A stretch of 64,000 nucleotides of DNA from Turbatrix aceti (taxonomy: Eukaryota > Nematoda > Chromadorea > Rhabditida > Panagrolaimidae). Where the stretch lies: the NCBI GenBank assembly GCA_963969345.1, contig OZ017768.1, positions 10,208,193 through 10,272,192 of the forward strand, in the 5' to 3' direction. The first letter of the stretch is position 1. Every line of letters starts with the position of its first letter. The notes under the pieces were generated by a model. It saw only the letters and a program-made list of their open reading frames with translations, made no database searches and had not been told where the DNA came from. Position numbers and translations under genes: made by a program. Shown here in pieces: positions 27,871-39,433 of this stretch.

Positions 27871-30280
27871 ATGCAAAGTGTCACCTCAACCATGACCGAA
27901 AACGGGGTAAATCTCGGTCACATTTACTCCCTCCAACTTTCTCGACCCTCCAGTGCCCGATCCGACAAGGACGCGCCATCCAGCAACGATGCCATGGTCA
28001 AGGATTCCCCCTCGCCTTCCAGCAAGTCATCTACCGGAGAAGACAGCGGCGAGTCCAAAGGAGTCATGCGGACCTGCGTTGTCTGCAACCAGATTTCGCA
28101 CGGATTTCACTTCGGCATTCTCGCCTGCCGTGCCTGTGCCGCATTTTTCCGGCGTTCCGTCGTCGAAGGAAAGACCTACAAGTGCAGGGGGTCCTGCAAC
28201 TGCCCGATTGACAAAGAGCTGCGGAACATGTGCAGGTGCTGTCGCTTCAGGCGATGCGAAGAACTCGGCATGAAGCGGGCCGACGTTCAGCTGAACCGGG
28301 ATCCTCTGGGGAAGCGACATGCAAGTCCGGTTGTCTGTTGCGATGAGACAAAAACTCGGAAGGTCATTAATTGTTGTGCCAGTGCGTCTGCGACTGGTAC
28401 AACGGCTTCGACGGAGCCTGTGGCCTGTTTTTCAAAAGATTCGAACGTTCGAACATCTACTGCGGTGACTTCTGTTATCCCGGCCACGTCAGCATTCACA
28501 ACCTCACCTCCTCCACCTGGTGATCAGGCATCAGGAGCAGCGTCTTTCACGTCGACTTCACAAACCATGACCATGGCAAAGGAGTTCCTCCACCGACCGA
28601 CTCCCCTGCCCCTCGAAAACCTACCCAGCATCGTGCCCCCCGCTGGAACGCACCAACAGCCGCCGCAGCCACCGTTGGTGGTTCCCAAAATTGAGACATC
28701 CGACTTTACAGTGGTAAGTGCGCGGGCACAATGTTTACCGATCAAAAAAGCGTTCAACAGAAGTTGAAGTTTTTGTGTTTTGTGATTTCACAGAAACTAA
28801 GGAGAAACCTGTTTTGTAACTATTTTTTATGGGGCAGGACATAATTGTGTTTTTGATTGGGGAAACTGAAAAAAGGCGCCACGCTACGTACAATACGAAT
28901 TTCGGGGGTTTTGGAATTTTTTGATCGAAATTTGTGTTTTTTGGTTTGTTTTCGACAAATTTGACTCTTCAATAGATAAGTGCAAAAAAATGGGCTGTTG
29001 AGCACAAAATAAGGTTTCAGTGTATCTAAATCCAATTCAGAATTTTAGAATCTAGTAATTTGATTTTTTTGACTTTTAGATTCAGTGTTTAAAAAAAATT
29101 CTGAAATAATGTGTGTGAATGATTTTTTAAAAGGGTAATGCATGCTTTGAAATTCAAATTTTTCTTTCAAAAAATTTTAGATTTTTCAAACGCTTATTTA
29201 CATTTTTGATATTTTTGAAAAGTACAAAAATGCCATTATTCCGAAAAAGGTTGTAATGCAATAAAAATTCACGATAATCAACCTAGTTTTATCACCGCTG
29301 CCATTTCAGCCTACAACCCTGCCAACGCCATCCTTCACCCCCTTCCAGGGAGAATCCTCAATCGTTCAATCCATGCACGACGGCTACGTCAGCTTCAACT
29401 CGTCTCAGAAATCCATATTTACGGTCATGTACCCAGACTGCATCTTTGGCGCCGAGCAACTAAAACTCACAAACCACACCGAATTCGTCCGAATGGAGCG
29501 CGGCGTGATGTCGCTGCTCTACACGATGCTCTGTGAGTACTACGTGCCCTTCCGAGACCTGCCGCACACCATCGCCGTCGAAGTCATGAAATCTTTTTCC
29601 CTGAGATTTTGTATCCTCGATGGAACGTTCAAGGGAATGCACAACTTTCCCTCGCCTGATGACAAGCGAATGATGCTGCACTACGGTCAATACATGATCT
29701 CCGACAGGATGGAACTCTTCTTCCAGGACGACAAAGATCCAGCAGAATCTGCGAGGCAATTCAACGCAGTCGTGCCAAAGTTCTTCAGGCTAAAGTCAAA
29801 AATGATGAAGTTGAGCGTCACGGAAATCGAATTGGTCGCGCTGGTCGGGATCATACTGTGGAACGAAGTGTCTAACCTGGTGATTGACAGTCCGATACCT
29901 GACAAGGTGAGGGACAGGATTTACTCCGAAATGCACTCACTCATGATCCTCAACCACGGAGTCATTGGAACCGGGGCCAGGCTGGGTGGATTGTTGGCGC
30001 TTATTCATGATGTCAACGTAAGTGTTTTTGTTAGAAGAAAAACCGTCCTTTCTAAAAAGATTTTGATAACAAGAACTCGTCAAATGAAAAATTTTTTTTT
30101 GATACAAATTTTTTTTACGTTTTACAATTTTAAAAAAAGTGGCATTTTTTGTTTACGATATAAATATTTATTTTTATTCCATTTTAGGTCATTTCACGTG
30201 AAATAGTGGAACACTCAATTATGGGCCGAATATTCAATCCACACCTCATCGATGTTTGGGAGAATGATGTTGCACCGTAA
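27871..30280 (+). CDS. Nuclear hormone receptor (supplementary nematode NHR), tandem copy 1
   Basis: Three exons, 27871-28713, 29310-30017 and 30188-30280, join in phase 0 to 547 residues. Residues 1-68 are a Ser-rich N-terminal region. The DNA-binding domain has two C4 zinc fingers: C69, C72, C86, C89 and C105, C111, C121, C124. The P-box region is [10 protein letters not shown], typical of the expanded HNF4-derived nematode NHRs. A long Ser/Thr/Pro-rich hinge follows (about residues 150-280). Exons 2-3 carry a helical ligand-binding domain with the usual features [22 protein letters not shown] and a C-terminal IFNPHLID segment. It should act in the nucleus as a DNA-binding regulator; its ligand is unknown. 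The chosen ATG lies 4 bases after an acceptor-like TTGTAG and starts the GC-rich coding part; an open frame continues upstream but is AT-rich and Phe/Lys-rich. It lies 552 bp upstream of a second receptor with a very similar DNA-binding domain. Confidence 0.92.
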
Positions 30281-30485
30281 CCCCCATCGACATCAGGAAT
30301 ATGATCATGATCACTATTCACTTACGCACAAGTCCACAACGTCCAGAACTGCAGGTTACGGCACAACATTTGCAGTAAATATTTAATTTTCGATAAACCG
30401 GTATTATGGAAACTATATCTAATGAAAGAAAGATCACGCGTTTTTTCTTTGTAAAATGACTCATTTGTTGTTTTTTGAAATGAAT

Positions 30486-30491
30486 AATAAA
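30486..30491 (+). terminator. Poly(A) signal after NHR copy 1
   Basis: AATAAA lies 206 bases past the stop codon, followed by a T-rich tract. Confidence 0.4.
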
Positions 30492-30832
30492 AATTTTTAT
30501 TGTTTTTTTTCTTGTTGATGCAGATCGTGGGGTTGTATTACCCAAAAATATTATTCTGAGTATTTTTTGATATTTTTTTTGGTATTCAGAACGTTCGTTT
30601 AGTGTCCGTTCGTGGAAATTTTATTGTTCGTTTTCATTCGCGAACCAAGCTATTTTTCCAAAGACAGAGAAATAAACAAAATATGCCACCAAATTAGGGT
30701 AAATTTGCAAAACGCAAATTATGATTAAAAAAATATGTATATATTTGTATTTTGTTAAATTTATAAATGAAAAAAATCAGTTGACCCCAAAAATTGACCG
30801 TAATTCCATTTTCAACCCCAAATCTATTCCAG

Positions 30833-32463
30833 ATGAATTGCCTGATCTGCGGTGCCGAATCCCACGGCTACCACTTTGGCATCCTCGCCTGCCGGGCATG
30901 CGCCGCATTTTTCAGACGATCAGTTGCCGAAAAGAAGCCGTACAAGTGCAAGGCTTCTGGCGCCTGTCCCGTCGACAAATCAGTCCGATCCATCTGCCGT
31001 GCTTGTCGTTTTCAAAAGTGCGAGCAATGCGGCATGAATCGCAGCGATGTGCAGCTCAACCGGGATCCCATTGGTCGAAAGCTGGATCCTACGCGGGCCA
31101 TTGTCAGTACAACTGCTGCCATGAACAAGGCTTCTACGATCGACGGCGGTCAGCCGCGCACCAACCAACACGATGACAGGTGCTGTGATACTCCGTATTC
31201 GTATTCCAATCCGCAGAATAATAGACCGGTTGTTGTCAAAATCAAGCGAAATGATGGCGGCGAAAACAGTGACGTAAATGGAGAAACGATCGTAAGTTTT
31301 TTGGATGGAAACGTTCTGCTTGGTCTAAAGTGGAAAATAGTTTGCACTACGGTGTTTTGCATGTTGCTAACTTTTATAAAAGTTAGTTATTTTTATTTGT
31401 CTCGAAAAGAAAATCGCTAAAATACTGTTTTTTGTTTTTTGTCTTTGTTTGGCCTAAAAGTTTGTTTCGAAGGGTGAATACGATTTTTACTTTTTTTTGG
31501 CCTAAAATATCGTTTTTTTGTTTCAGACACGTTGTTCTACAAAAATCATTTTTATAACTTTCAGACAGTGTCCAATCCTCCAATAACCCTTTCTCCGTAT
31601 TTGAACACATCCTCCAAATCAATCCTAAAGAATCTCAAACAAGGCTTTTGTCAATACATTACGTCACAGAAAGCCATCTACAAAGTTTTGTTTCCAGATT
31701 TGAGAATTCAAGATGACGAGGTTTGTTTTCGAGCATTTTGTAAACCCAAAATTTTCCATTTTTCTAGTTCCGACTAATCAACCAACTCGAGTTACGGCAA
31801 ATGAAGCGCGGGTGCAACAGTCTCATGTTCACGATGCTTCAAGACTTTTTTCATCCCTTCCGGGATTTCGACAAACAATCCAAGATCGAGATCATTCAGA
31901 CCTTTGCGCCGAGGTTTATTCTCCTCGAGACCGCGTACCGTTCCTACCTGCTGGGTCCCAAACTCGCCCCAACACAGTGGATGGTGCATTACGGTCACGG
32001 ACTGGACTTTGACAATCTGGGCGTGTTTTTCATCGATCCAGCGACCAGGGAAGAGTCGATCAAAATGTTCCAAAAAGTTCACATCCACATCACGCGGCTT
32101 CGAAAACTCTTCGACGACCTTGAAATCAGCGATATCGAAGTCGCAGCTCTGACTGGATTGATTTTCTGGAACGAAGTCAGCTTCGTCATGCCCACCTGGA
32201 CGCCGTGCACGGAGATCCAGCAGCAGATTCTCAGCGAGCTCCACAGCTACATCATCAATCGCCGCGGGCTCACATCCATCGGTGCAAAGTTTGGAAACAT
32301 CATTGCATCGACCCACGAAATCAACAGCGCTGCCCGGTTCCTGACTGAAGCCCGGACTATTGATCGCATTTTCAATCAGCATCCCACGGATTTGGCTGAT
32401 ATTGAACCCTACATGATGGAACACAATACGATCAATTCGGAACTGTTTAAAAACAATTTGTGA
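30833..32463 (+). CDS. Nuclear hormone receptor (supplementary nematode NHR), tandem copy 2
   Basis: Three exons, 30833-31291, 31565-31720 and 31768-32463, join in phase 0 to 436 residues. The first zinc-finger Cys is residue 3 (C3, C6, C20, C23; then C39, C45, C55, C58), so there is no N-terminal domain unless an exon is missed upstream. The ATG directly follows a TATTCCAG acceptor, which fits trans-splicing onto the start codon. The P-box region [12 protein letters not shown] and the block [13 protein letters not shown] closely match copy 1. The ligand-binding domain (exons 2-3) includes FHPFRDFDK, FAPRFILLE and LIFWNEVSF. The hinge is shorter than in copy 1. The two genes look like a tandem duplication with strong conservation of the DNA-binding domain and more divergent ligand-binding domains. 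Confidence 0.91.
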
Positions 32464-33167
32464 TCAGAACATTTTTGTCCGAATGCCACAGTCATATCAT
32501 GTTTGTTTTTTTGCCATATTTGTTTATTGTACGTGTCAAAATTCCGAAAAAGTTGTATTTAGGTAAAAAATTAAAATCTACGGTTGATTTGAGCATAAAA
32601 ATCGAAATTTGGTTAAAACAAAACCTAATTTACAGCTGCAACGTAAATGAGGAAAATCATTACCGATTTTTTTTAGAAAAGTGCGCGCACCATGCATTTG
32701 TTCAGAACACGGAGGAATCCGCTTAGTCTCAAGTGGAAAATGATTTTTATACGGTTTTTTGCTTTTTGCCTTTCAGCCTAAACTTTTGTTGGAAAAAGTT
32801 GTTTTATATAATAAATAAACAGAAGTTTACGGTTGAATTTTCTCTGGCCTAAACCCCCCTCCATCCACCCCCAAATCGACTCAAAAAACTCAATTTACAG
32901 CTGTAACATCACAAAAAAACACAACAATTCATCAAATAAAAGCTCGAATTGTTGATAAACATTCGGTGGCAGGCGAACAACCACAAAAAAAGACCCAAAA
33001 TCGACCAAAAACGTTTTTTTAATAATTTTAGAGGATGAAAAACGAGAAATGTGTCGAAAATAAAAGAAATGAGTTCAGTATTGAAACCAGATTTTGTTTC
33101 AATAATGATTATGGGTCTGGAAAAGATGTCCACCTGTCACACCGGTGTTTGATGTTCGCTGAGGGAC
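32464..33167. other. Gene-free spacer
   Basis: AT-rich interval between the NHR and the LEA-like gene. It contains the 3' ends of both converging genes. No exon or strong signal was found. Confidence 0.45.
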
Positions 33168-33490
33168 TTAGTCGTCCTTGGAAACGGCCTTCTTGATCGC
33201 AGATCCGGCATCCGAGGCCTTCTCGTGAATGGCGTGTCCAGCATCAGCGACCTTCTTGTAAACAGCATCTCCAGCCTCGGCGACGGCATCCTTCGAGTCA
33301 CCCGCAGCCTTCGAGATGGAATGTCCGGCAGCACGACCGGCGTCGGCTACTTTCTCTCCAACGGTCTGAAAATTTTGAACAATAGTAGAGAAAAGGACAA
33401 AAAAAAACCAACCTTCGGAGCGATCTTGTCAGCGGCGTTGCCGAGGGCATTGCTGACCTTCTCGCGAATGGTGTCTCCCGTGTCACCCAT
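33168..33490 (-). CDS. Small LEA-like hydrophilic protein
   Basis: Two exons, 33490-33413 and 33365-33168, join in phase 0 across a 47-base intron (GTTGGT...TTTTCAG) to 91 residues. The protein starts MGDTGDTIREKVSNALGNAA and ends AIKKAVSKDD. It has no Cys, Trp or Phe. It is built of Ala/Lys/Asp/Glu-rich, 11-residue-like amphipathic repeats (KVGEKVADAG, AGDSKDAVAEAG, KKVADAGHAI, HEKASDAGSAI). This is the pattern of group 3 LEA proteins, which are unfolded in solution and protect proteins and membranes in desiccation or osmotic stress. An ATTTTTTTTCAG site ending about 50 bases upstream of the ATG looks like a spliced-leader acceptor. High GC in the exons and the clean intron support a real gene. 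The stress role is inferred from the family. Confidence 0.85.
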
Positions 33491-34111
33491 GATTGATGAT
33501 TGAACGATGGTAAGAGAACGGTTTGATCAAGTAAAAACTGAAAAAAAATAAGCAAATTCAAATAAAAGCCGGGTGAGGCCATAGCGTGATCATTGCCCCG
33601 AACGATAACAACAAAGATTTTTTAAAATTTATTTTAATAACGAGAATAACGAGAAACGATCGAAAACCTAAAAAAGAGGAAAACAAGAGCCGACCGTCCT
33701 CGACCACAGAGAAGAACTAGCACTGACCAAAACAAACTTTTCAACGCACAACAACGACTTTTTTTCATACTGTGCAATTTCGTTGTAGGAACCTACATGC
33801 GCGCTTTCGTTTTTCGATGATTTTGAATAGATTTTTTGATTTGAACACCCTTTCTGTTATATTTGTGTTTGTTTTTTGTGCTGTAAATATTGTCAGAATT
33901 GTGTTTTGTGTACTTATAATTACGTTTTTTTGAGCGAATGCAATACATTTGTAGCGAAAATGATCTATTTTCTTGCATACAAATTGTAAACACCTGTTTT
34001 CGCAAGTCCTTTTTTTTGTTCGACAGCAAATGTATTTTTTTGTGTGCCGGCGCGCTCTAGGACTCGTGTTCTTGATATTCCCTCAAACTACCAAATCTCA
34101 ACGGTGCAACG
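33491..34111. other. Intergenic region between LEA-like gene and chemoreceptor A
   Basis: Divergent promoters of both genes must lie here. The first 60 bases hold the likely spliced-leader acceptor of the LEA-like gene. The rest is AT-rich without a recognisable control motif. Confidence 0.4.
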
Positions 34112-35324
34112 ATGAATGAATCGTACTCTTCGAACAAGGATTATCTGTTTCATTTGTACTTCAACAATCATTTAAGATTCATTGTACTCACTTACCTTGT
34201 GCACATTGAAGACTTTGTTACCATCAACAACGTTATTGTCTTCATTTTAGTCATAGTCTTTGTTCTCAAAGCGATGATTTTAAAAAATAGCGTATTCAGA
34301 GCACCTTTTTTCGTAATTTTAATTTCGGTCTGCATTTTTAAAACAACGCTAGACATTTTTTACCTGATTGCGGCCGCGATAAATTTGATATATGAAACGA
34401 CGCTTCTAGCTTCATTGGATATATTGTGTAGTTCAGCGACTGAGTTGTCTTTATCGGCGTTAAATCTGATTCTATCGTACAATAAATTCGCCAGTAAGTC
34501 AATTTAAAAAAATAAATATGTGACAATGTTATTTTCAATTTTTAGGCATCATTCAGTGGCGAAAAGTAAATAGAATATTCAATAAATACACAACAGGTGG
34601 CTGCATTGTGTTTTGTGTAATGCTTCCTTTTTTGGTATGGCTGCCCCGTTCTAACCTATTTCCTTGTTACTATCGCCTGAAGCAATGCCCTAGTGTTGAA
34701 CACAAAGCTGCATTGCATTACATGAACTTTATATCGGGCCCGACCGTTTATCTTTCGGCAACAATATCAACATGTTTGTGTTTGATAACTGCGCTGCGCA
34801 GTCGAATCCGAAGAAATTCTGTAAGTGACATCGGCATTTCCCCCCAACAGCGAAATGCCGAAAATAAACTTCTTTTCCAAACAACAGTCTTTTCTGTATC
34901 GTTTATCGTATTTTCGATTTTGAATGCCTTGCTTATTTACTACGGAGATGCGATTGATAATTTCGATCTTGGAATGTTAGAAGTAGGCATGACCGTAATG
35001 CGAAAAATTCAAATGGCAATACTTGTGCTACCGTTTATTATTTACGACACTTGGAGACATAAAATATTCCAATCAGAACGGTTAAAGATAATATTTTCCA
35101 AAATGATAAAACTTCCGATCTTTTTCACCGTTGTGCGTGTAACGAAAGATTCAAAATTCCTGCTATTTCTGAAAGTAATTCCGATAAGCATTTATGTATT
35201 CGTGTTCTATGCGGCTGCTTTTCTAGAGAACGGGTTATATACTTCACACATCATGTCAAATGCTCACCGTGTGATGTCGAGTTTGAGTAAAGAAGAGTTG
35301 GAAAAATACACGAAACCACAATAA
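34112..35324 (+). CDS. Serpentine chemoreceptor-like protein A (tandem pair)
   Basis: Two exons, 34112-34493 and 34546-35324, give 386 residues. Seven hydrophobic segments are followed by an eighth. Recognisable blocks are YLVHIEDFVTINN before helix 1, NSVFRAPFFVIL in helix 2, SALNLILSYNKFAS at helix 3, NSVSDIGISPQQR in the third inner loop, and VLPFIIYDTWRHKIF at the end of helix 7. The pattern of a polar PQQRxAENKLLFQT loop before helix 6 resembles the nematode Srg superfamily, but I cannot name the family. The extra hydrophobic stretch near the C-terminus (IPISIYVFVFYAAAFLENG) is unusual and is kept in the neighbouring copy. It is likely a sensory-neuron membrane receptor. The 52-base intron sits right after the helix 3 block, at the same place as in copy B. 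Confidence 0.8.
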
Positions 35325-35364
35325 CGATTTCAATAATAATAAGTACACATAATATAAGAATTTT

Positions 35365-35370
35365 AATAAA
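35365..35370 (+). terminator. Poly(A) signal of chemoreceptor A
   Basis: AATAAA lies about 40 bases after the stop codon. Confidence 0.5.
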
Positions 35371-35692
35371 CTGATCAGTGATTTATATGTTGATGCATAC
35401 ATGACACGAGGATTAAAAAAACACATCGATTTGTTTAAAAAAAATGAAGTTTCAGGACTTTGGGCCGAAAGTTTTGTTCCTGACCGGAAGTGAATTGTAT
35501 TTTATTGCTGTTGTTTTTTCTAATTAGCGACAAGACGTTTAATGGAGATTTTTACTTCCGTAATGTTCACAAAAATAGAAAAAAGGTACTCAAAAACACC
35601 TGTTCCCACATGTAGTTTTTTTTGCGGACCAACAGGTGTATTTTTATGATATGGGCCTTAAGGGCTCATGTACTTGATGGTCCTTTACAGTG

Positions 35693-36926
35693 ATGAACGA
35701 ATCTCATATTTCTCCGCAGGCCGATCGAACTTCCGATTACAGTGAAAATCCAGTGGATAATTATTTATGGAATTTATACTTTCACAATCATCTTAAATTC
35801 ATTGTACTCACTTACCTTGTGCACATTGAAGACTTTGTTACGATCAACAATGTTGTTGTTTTTCTTTTGGTTATCGTTTTTGTGCTCAAAGCCATGGCTT
35901 CCAAAGATAGCGTATTTAGAGCACCTTTTTTTGTTATTTTATTATCCGGATGTATTATGAAAACATCACTTGACATCTTTTACCTGGGCGTTGTGGCAAT
36001 GAATTGGGAACACGAAATGACCCTTCCGGCCCCATTAAAAAGCATGTGTAATTCAGCGACTGAGTTGTCAACTTCTGCTTTGAATCTGATTTTGTCTTAC
36101 AATAAATTCGCCAGTAGGTTACTTAAAAAAATGAATAAAATTGTGACAATGTAATTTTATTTTTTTAGACATCATTCAGTGGCGAAAGGTGAACAGGATA
36201 TTCAACAAGTACACGACCGGTGGCTGCGTTCTGTTTTGTGTAACACTTCCATTTTTGATCTGGTTACCTCATCCTCACCTATTTTTGTGTCACTACGGAG
36301 TTCAGGAATGCTATGCTGACGAAAACAAAGCTGCAAATTATTACATAAAAAAAATATCACAACCGATCGTTTACATATCGGCACCGGTATCAACATGTTT
36401 GTGCTTGATAACTGCGCTGTGCAGTCGAATCCGAAAAAATTCTGTAAGCGATATAAGCATTTCCCCCCAACAGCGAAAAGCCGAAAATAAGCTTCTTTTT
36501 CAAACAACAGTTTTCTCTGTATCGTTTATCGTACTTTTGATACTCAATTTATTGCTTAGTTACTACGGAAATTCAATCGATTATTTTGACTCTGGAATGC
36601 TTGAAGTCGGTATCACCATAATGCGCGAATTTCAAATGGCGATACTTGTGCTCCCGTTCATTATCTACGATACATGGAGACATAAGGTATTCAAATCACA
36701 ACGATTATCCAGGATATTCTCAAAATTTATTATGTATCCTATTGTGTCTTCTGTAAATAACACAATGAAAAATTTAAAATTTTCACACTTTTTTGGTGCC
36801 GTTCCAATAAGTTTGTATCTTTGCTTATTCTATGCAGCCGCTTTTCTGGAATGTGGTTTTTATGTTCTATACTTTATGACAACGGTGTACAATGAACAAA
36901 TTGCAGTCACTGGAAAACATTCTTAA
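35693..36926 (+). CDS. Serpentine chemoreceptor-like protein B (tandem pair)
   Basis: Two exons, 35693-36113 and 36169-36926, give 392 residues. It is a clear tandem duplicate of the gene at 34112: the blocks YLVHIEDFVTINN, NSATELSTSALNLILSYNKF, RKVNRIFNKYTTGGC, ISPQQRKAENKLLFQTTVF and LPFIIYDTWRHKVF are shared, and the intron is in the same place and similar in sequence (55 bases). It has a longer N-terminus. The start follows a CCTTTACAG acceptor by two bases, a likely spliced-leader site. The eighth hydrophobic segment (VPISLYLCLFYAAAFLECG) is conserved. Its stop codon is the TAA of a TTAA that is the target site of the foldback element that follows. Confidence 0.8.
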
Positions 36927-38568
36927 CAGACACTCTGCGAGCCGATTTAGGATCGAGGACACATCATTTTCACACTTTCAAATGTTTTGAGTCAGGGTTG
37001 TAGGCCTTCGGGGGAAATGTCCAAAGCCGCGATATTTTATTTTATAAAATTCGGATTCACGAGATTCGGCTTCAGAAGTGTTGTTCATAAACAATAATGC
37101 TCCTGTGCTACGTTGGTCATGAACAATTCTGAAAAAATTAATACAGGGGTTTCTGAGGACGGCGGATCCAATGACATATTCAGAATTTTTTTTCAGTTAC
37201 GGTAATTATCGATTTTTTGATATCATACGTTTTCAAACCGCTATCATATTCGGATCTCAAACTTAAGCGGTAATTCGATAAGCCTATCTTCTTCCCCGTT
37301 GTTTTTTGTATCGGAAAAAGTAAAACACGAAAAAAAATCGCGTGCCCAAGGTTGTCATAAATTTTAATTTATGCTCCAGCCTCCGCACCGAAGCCCTGCG
37401 CGCAACGTGCACGCATGATTTTGCGCTGCTGCACACGCGTATTGACCTTTATTTTTTAGACGCATGCCTAACTTATTATAAAAATCGTTTTTGGAACCAT
37501 TCAATAGGTGTGCCAAGGCGGGAAGGTGTACAGTAGTCTTTTTTCCAAGCTTCACCTGTAAAATGCCTGAGGCTATTAGCCATGAACATTTTGACAAAAA
37601 TGACCTATTCTATCTTTTAGAGAATTCAATTCTGTATCGAGTATAAAATTGTCAGATTTTTACATTTATTTTTGGGTTCGGTACATTAATTTAAAAAACA
37701 TACACCAAGTTTAACCTTCATTTTTCTGCCGACGCTTCTCTTAAGAAATAAAAATCTCATAATTTGAAGTCAAATTTAGAACATGTTGGGCAAATTAAGC
37801 TACAGTATCCAAAAATAACGGTAAAAATCTGAAAATTTCATGCTCCATAGAGAATTGAATTCTCTAAAAGATAGAATAGGTCATTTTTGTTAAAATGTTC
37901 ATGGCTAATAGCCTCAGGCATTTTACAGGTAAAGCTTGGAAAAAAGACTACTGTACACCTTCCCGCCTTGGCACACCTATTGAATGGTTCCAAAAACGAT
38001 TTTTATAATAAGTTAGGCATGTGTCTAAAAAATAAAGGTCAATACGCGTGTGCAGCAGCGCAAAATCATGCGTGCACGTTGCGCGCAGGGCTTCGGTGTC
38101 GGAGTCTGGAGCATAAATTAAAATTTATGACAACCTTGGGCACGCGATTTTTTTTTGTGTTTTACTTTTTCCGATACAAAAAACAACGGGGAAGAAGATA
38201 GGCTTATCGAATTACCGCTTAAGTTTGAGATCCGAATATGATAGCGGTTTGAAAACGTATGATATCAAAAAATCGATAATTACCGTAACTGAAAAAAAAT
38301 TCTGAGTATGTCATTGGATCCGCCGTCCTCAGAAACCCCTGTATTAATTTTTTCAGAATTGTTCATGACCAACGTAGCACGGGGCATTATTGTTTATGAA
38401 AAACACTTCTGAAGCCGAATCTCGTGAATCCGAATTTTATAAAATAAAATATCGCGGCTTTGGACCTTTCCCCCGAAGGCCTACAACTCTGACTCAAAAC
38501 ATTTGAAAGTGTCAAAATGATGTGTCCTTCTCCCCACCTTGGTCCTAAATCGGCTCGCAGAGTGTCTG
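36927..38568. mobile_element. 1.6-kb foldback element at a TTAA target
   Basis: Two long complementary arms (about 36927-37633 and 37852-38568) flank a spacer of about 218 bases. The termini are CAGACACTCTGCGAG and CTCGCAGAGTGTCTG, and each is bordered by TTAA (36923-36926 and 38569-38572), consistent with a TTAA target duplication. The arms are nearly identical; one clear difference is about 16 bases present only near the right end. No transposase is encoded; the similar 77-residue frames on opposite strands are just the two arms. TTAA duplication is typical of piggyBac-type transposition, although these ends do not match classical piggyBac termini. A shorter, diverged relative lies at 43524-44109. 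Confidence 0.88.
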
Positions 38569-38745
38569 TTAAAAAGTAATATTTTCAAAATAATATTATT
38601 TGCCATGTACATATTTAAAAATAAAGTGATTAACAATCAGTCAGATCGAGTAACAACATGGGCAAAAAGAACTGGTTTTAACTTTTAATAATTTACAAAA
38701 AATCAGAAAATCATTTTTCCGATATAAAATTGATATAGTATGAAA

Positions 38746-38969
38746 TCACTCTTTAACAAAGCTTTTCTTAACTTCATTCTATTTTTTGTTGGCATTTTGA
38801 GAGTCGTCCGCATCTAAAATGCAGTGCCCCGGAAATGGAATGGCATTGGCGTTCTGAAATATTTTGTTTCATTGGCGAACAAAAATAGTGATAACCAAAC
38901 CGGTGAATGAGCTAGCTTTTCTTTTGGTTCGTCGAGATTTGTGCTGTGATTTTCGTAAACGCTCTTCAT
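38746..38969 (-). pseudogene. LEA-like pseudogene
   Basis: This minus-strand copy is homologous throughout to the LEA-like gene at 39434-39667. Exon 1 reads MKSVYENHSTNLDEPKEKLA (compare FHENLSTSLEEAKEKIA). An intron follows in the same place, and exon 2 reads NANAIPFP...DADDSQNANKK. An in-frame TAG at 38779-38781 then cuts off the last part, which is still readable as NEVKKSFVKE followed by the ancestral TGA. The donor is degraded to GGTTTG. Flanking sequence is also duplicated (AGATCGCAAGTAACCA near 39174 and AGATCGTAAGTGACCA near 39872), so this is one arm of a tandem duplication of about 700 bp. It could still make a truncated peptide. Confidence 0.75.
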
Positions 38970-39248
38970 TGTAATAAGTTATTATCCAGTGTAAACTAAA
39001 AAATTTCAAATTATTAGTGACCGTAGCGGACGAATAAAATTAAGTCAGTAGACATAACTGATCGAACACTGATGTAAAAATCGATCTTGTGAAAATCGAA
39101 AATATATGTATTGACAGAGAAATTCAAAAAAAAAGAAAACGAGTGTTGGGAGAAAAAAAGTATCAACAGAAAACAGATCGCAAGTAACCAACGAACTAAA
39201 TAAATGTGCGTTAAAGGAAACTCAACAACATGTTGTTTTTACCATGTT

Positions 39249-39352
39249 TTCAATGTTGAAAATATTTTTGAAATACGATTTAAAAATAAAAAACCAACAG
39301 ATTCAACAATTTTATTTACACATCGTATTTCAAAAATATTTTCAACATTGAA
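39249..39352. repeat. Perfect 31-bp hairpin
   Basis: 39249-39279 and 39322-39352 are exact inverted repeats (arm includes TTGAAAATATTTTTGAAATA) with a 42-base loop. It lies between the LEA-like pseudogene and gene. It could be a small MITE or a small-RNA hairpin precursor. AT richness and the lack of expression data leave this open. Confidence 0.6.
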
Positions 39353-39433
39353 ATCAAATTTTATAAAACACACGTGCCACAAATAAAAGAAGTTCAAAGA
39401 AGTTTTGTGCTGATCCAAATGTGAATTTGTAAG

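Noticed and set aside
37364..38201. Paired frames of about 77-104 residues on opposite strands
   Set aside because: These are the two arms of the foldback element read in opposite directions.
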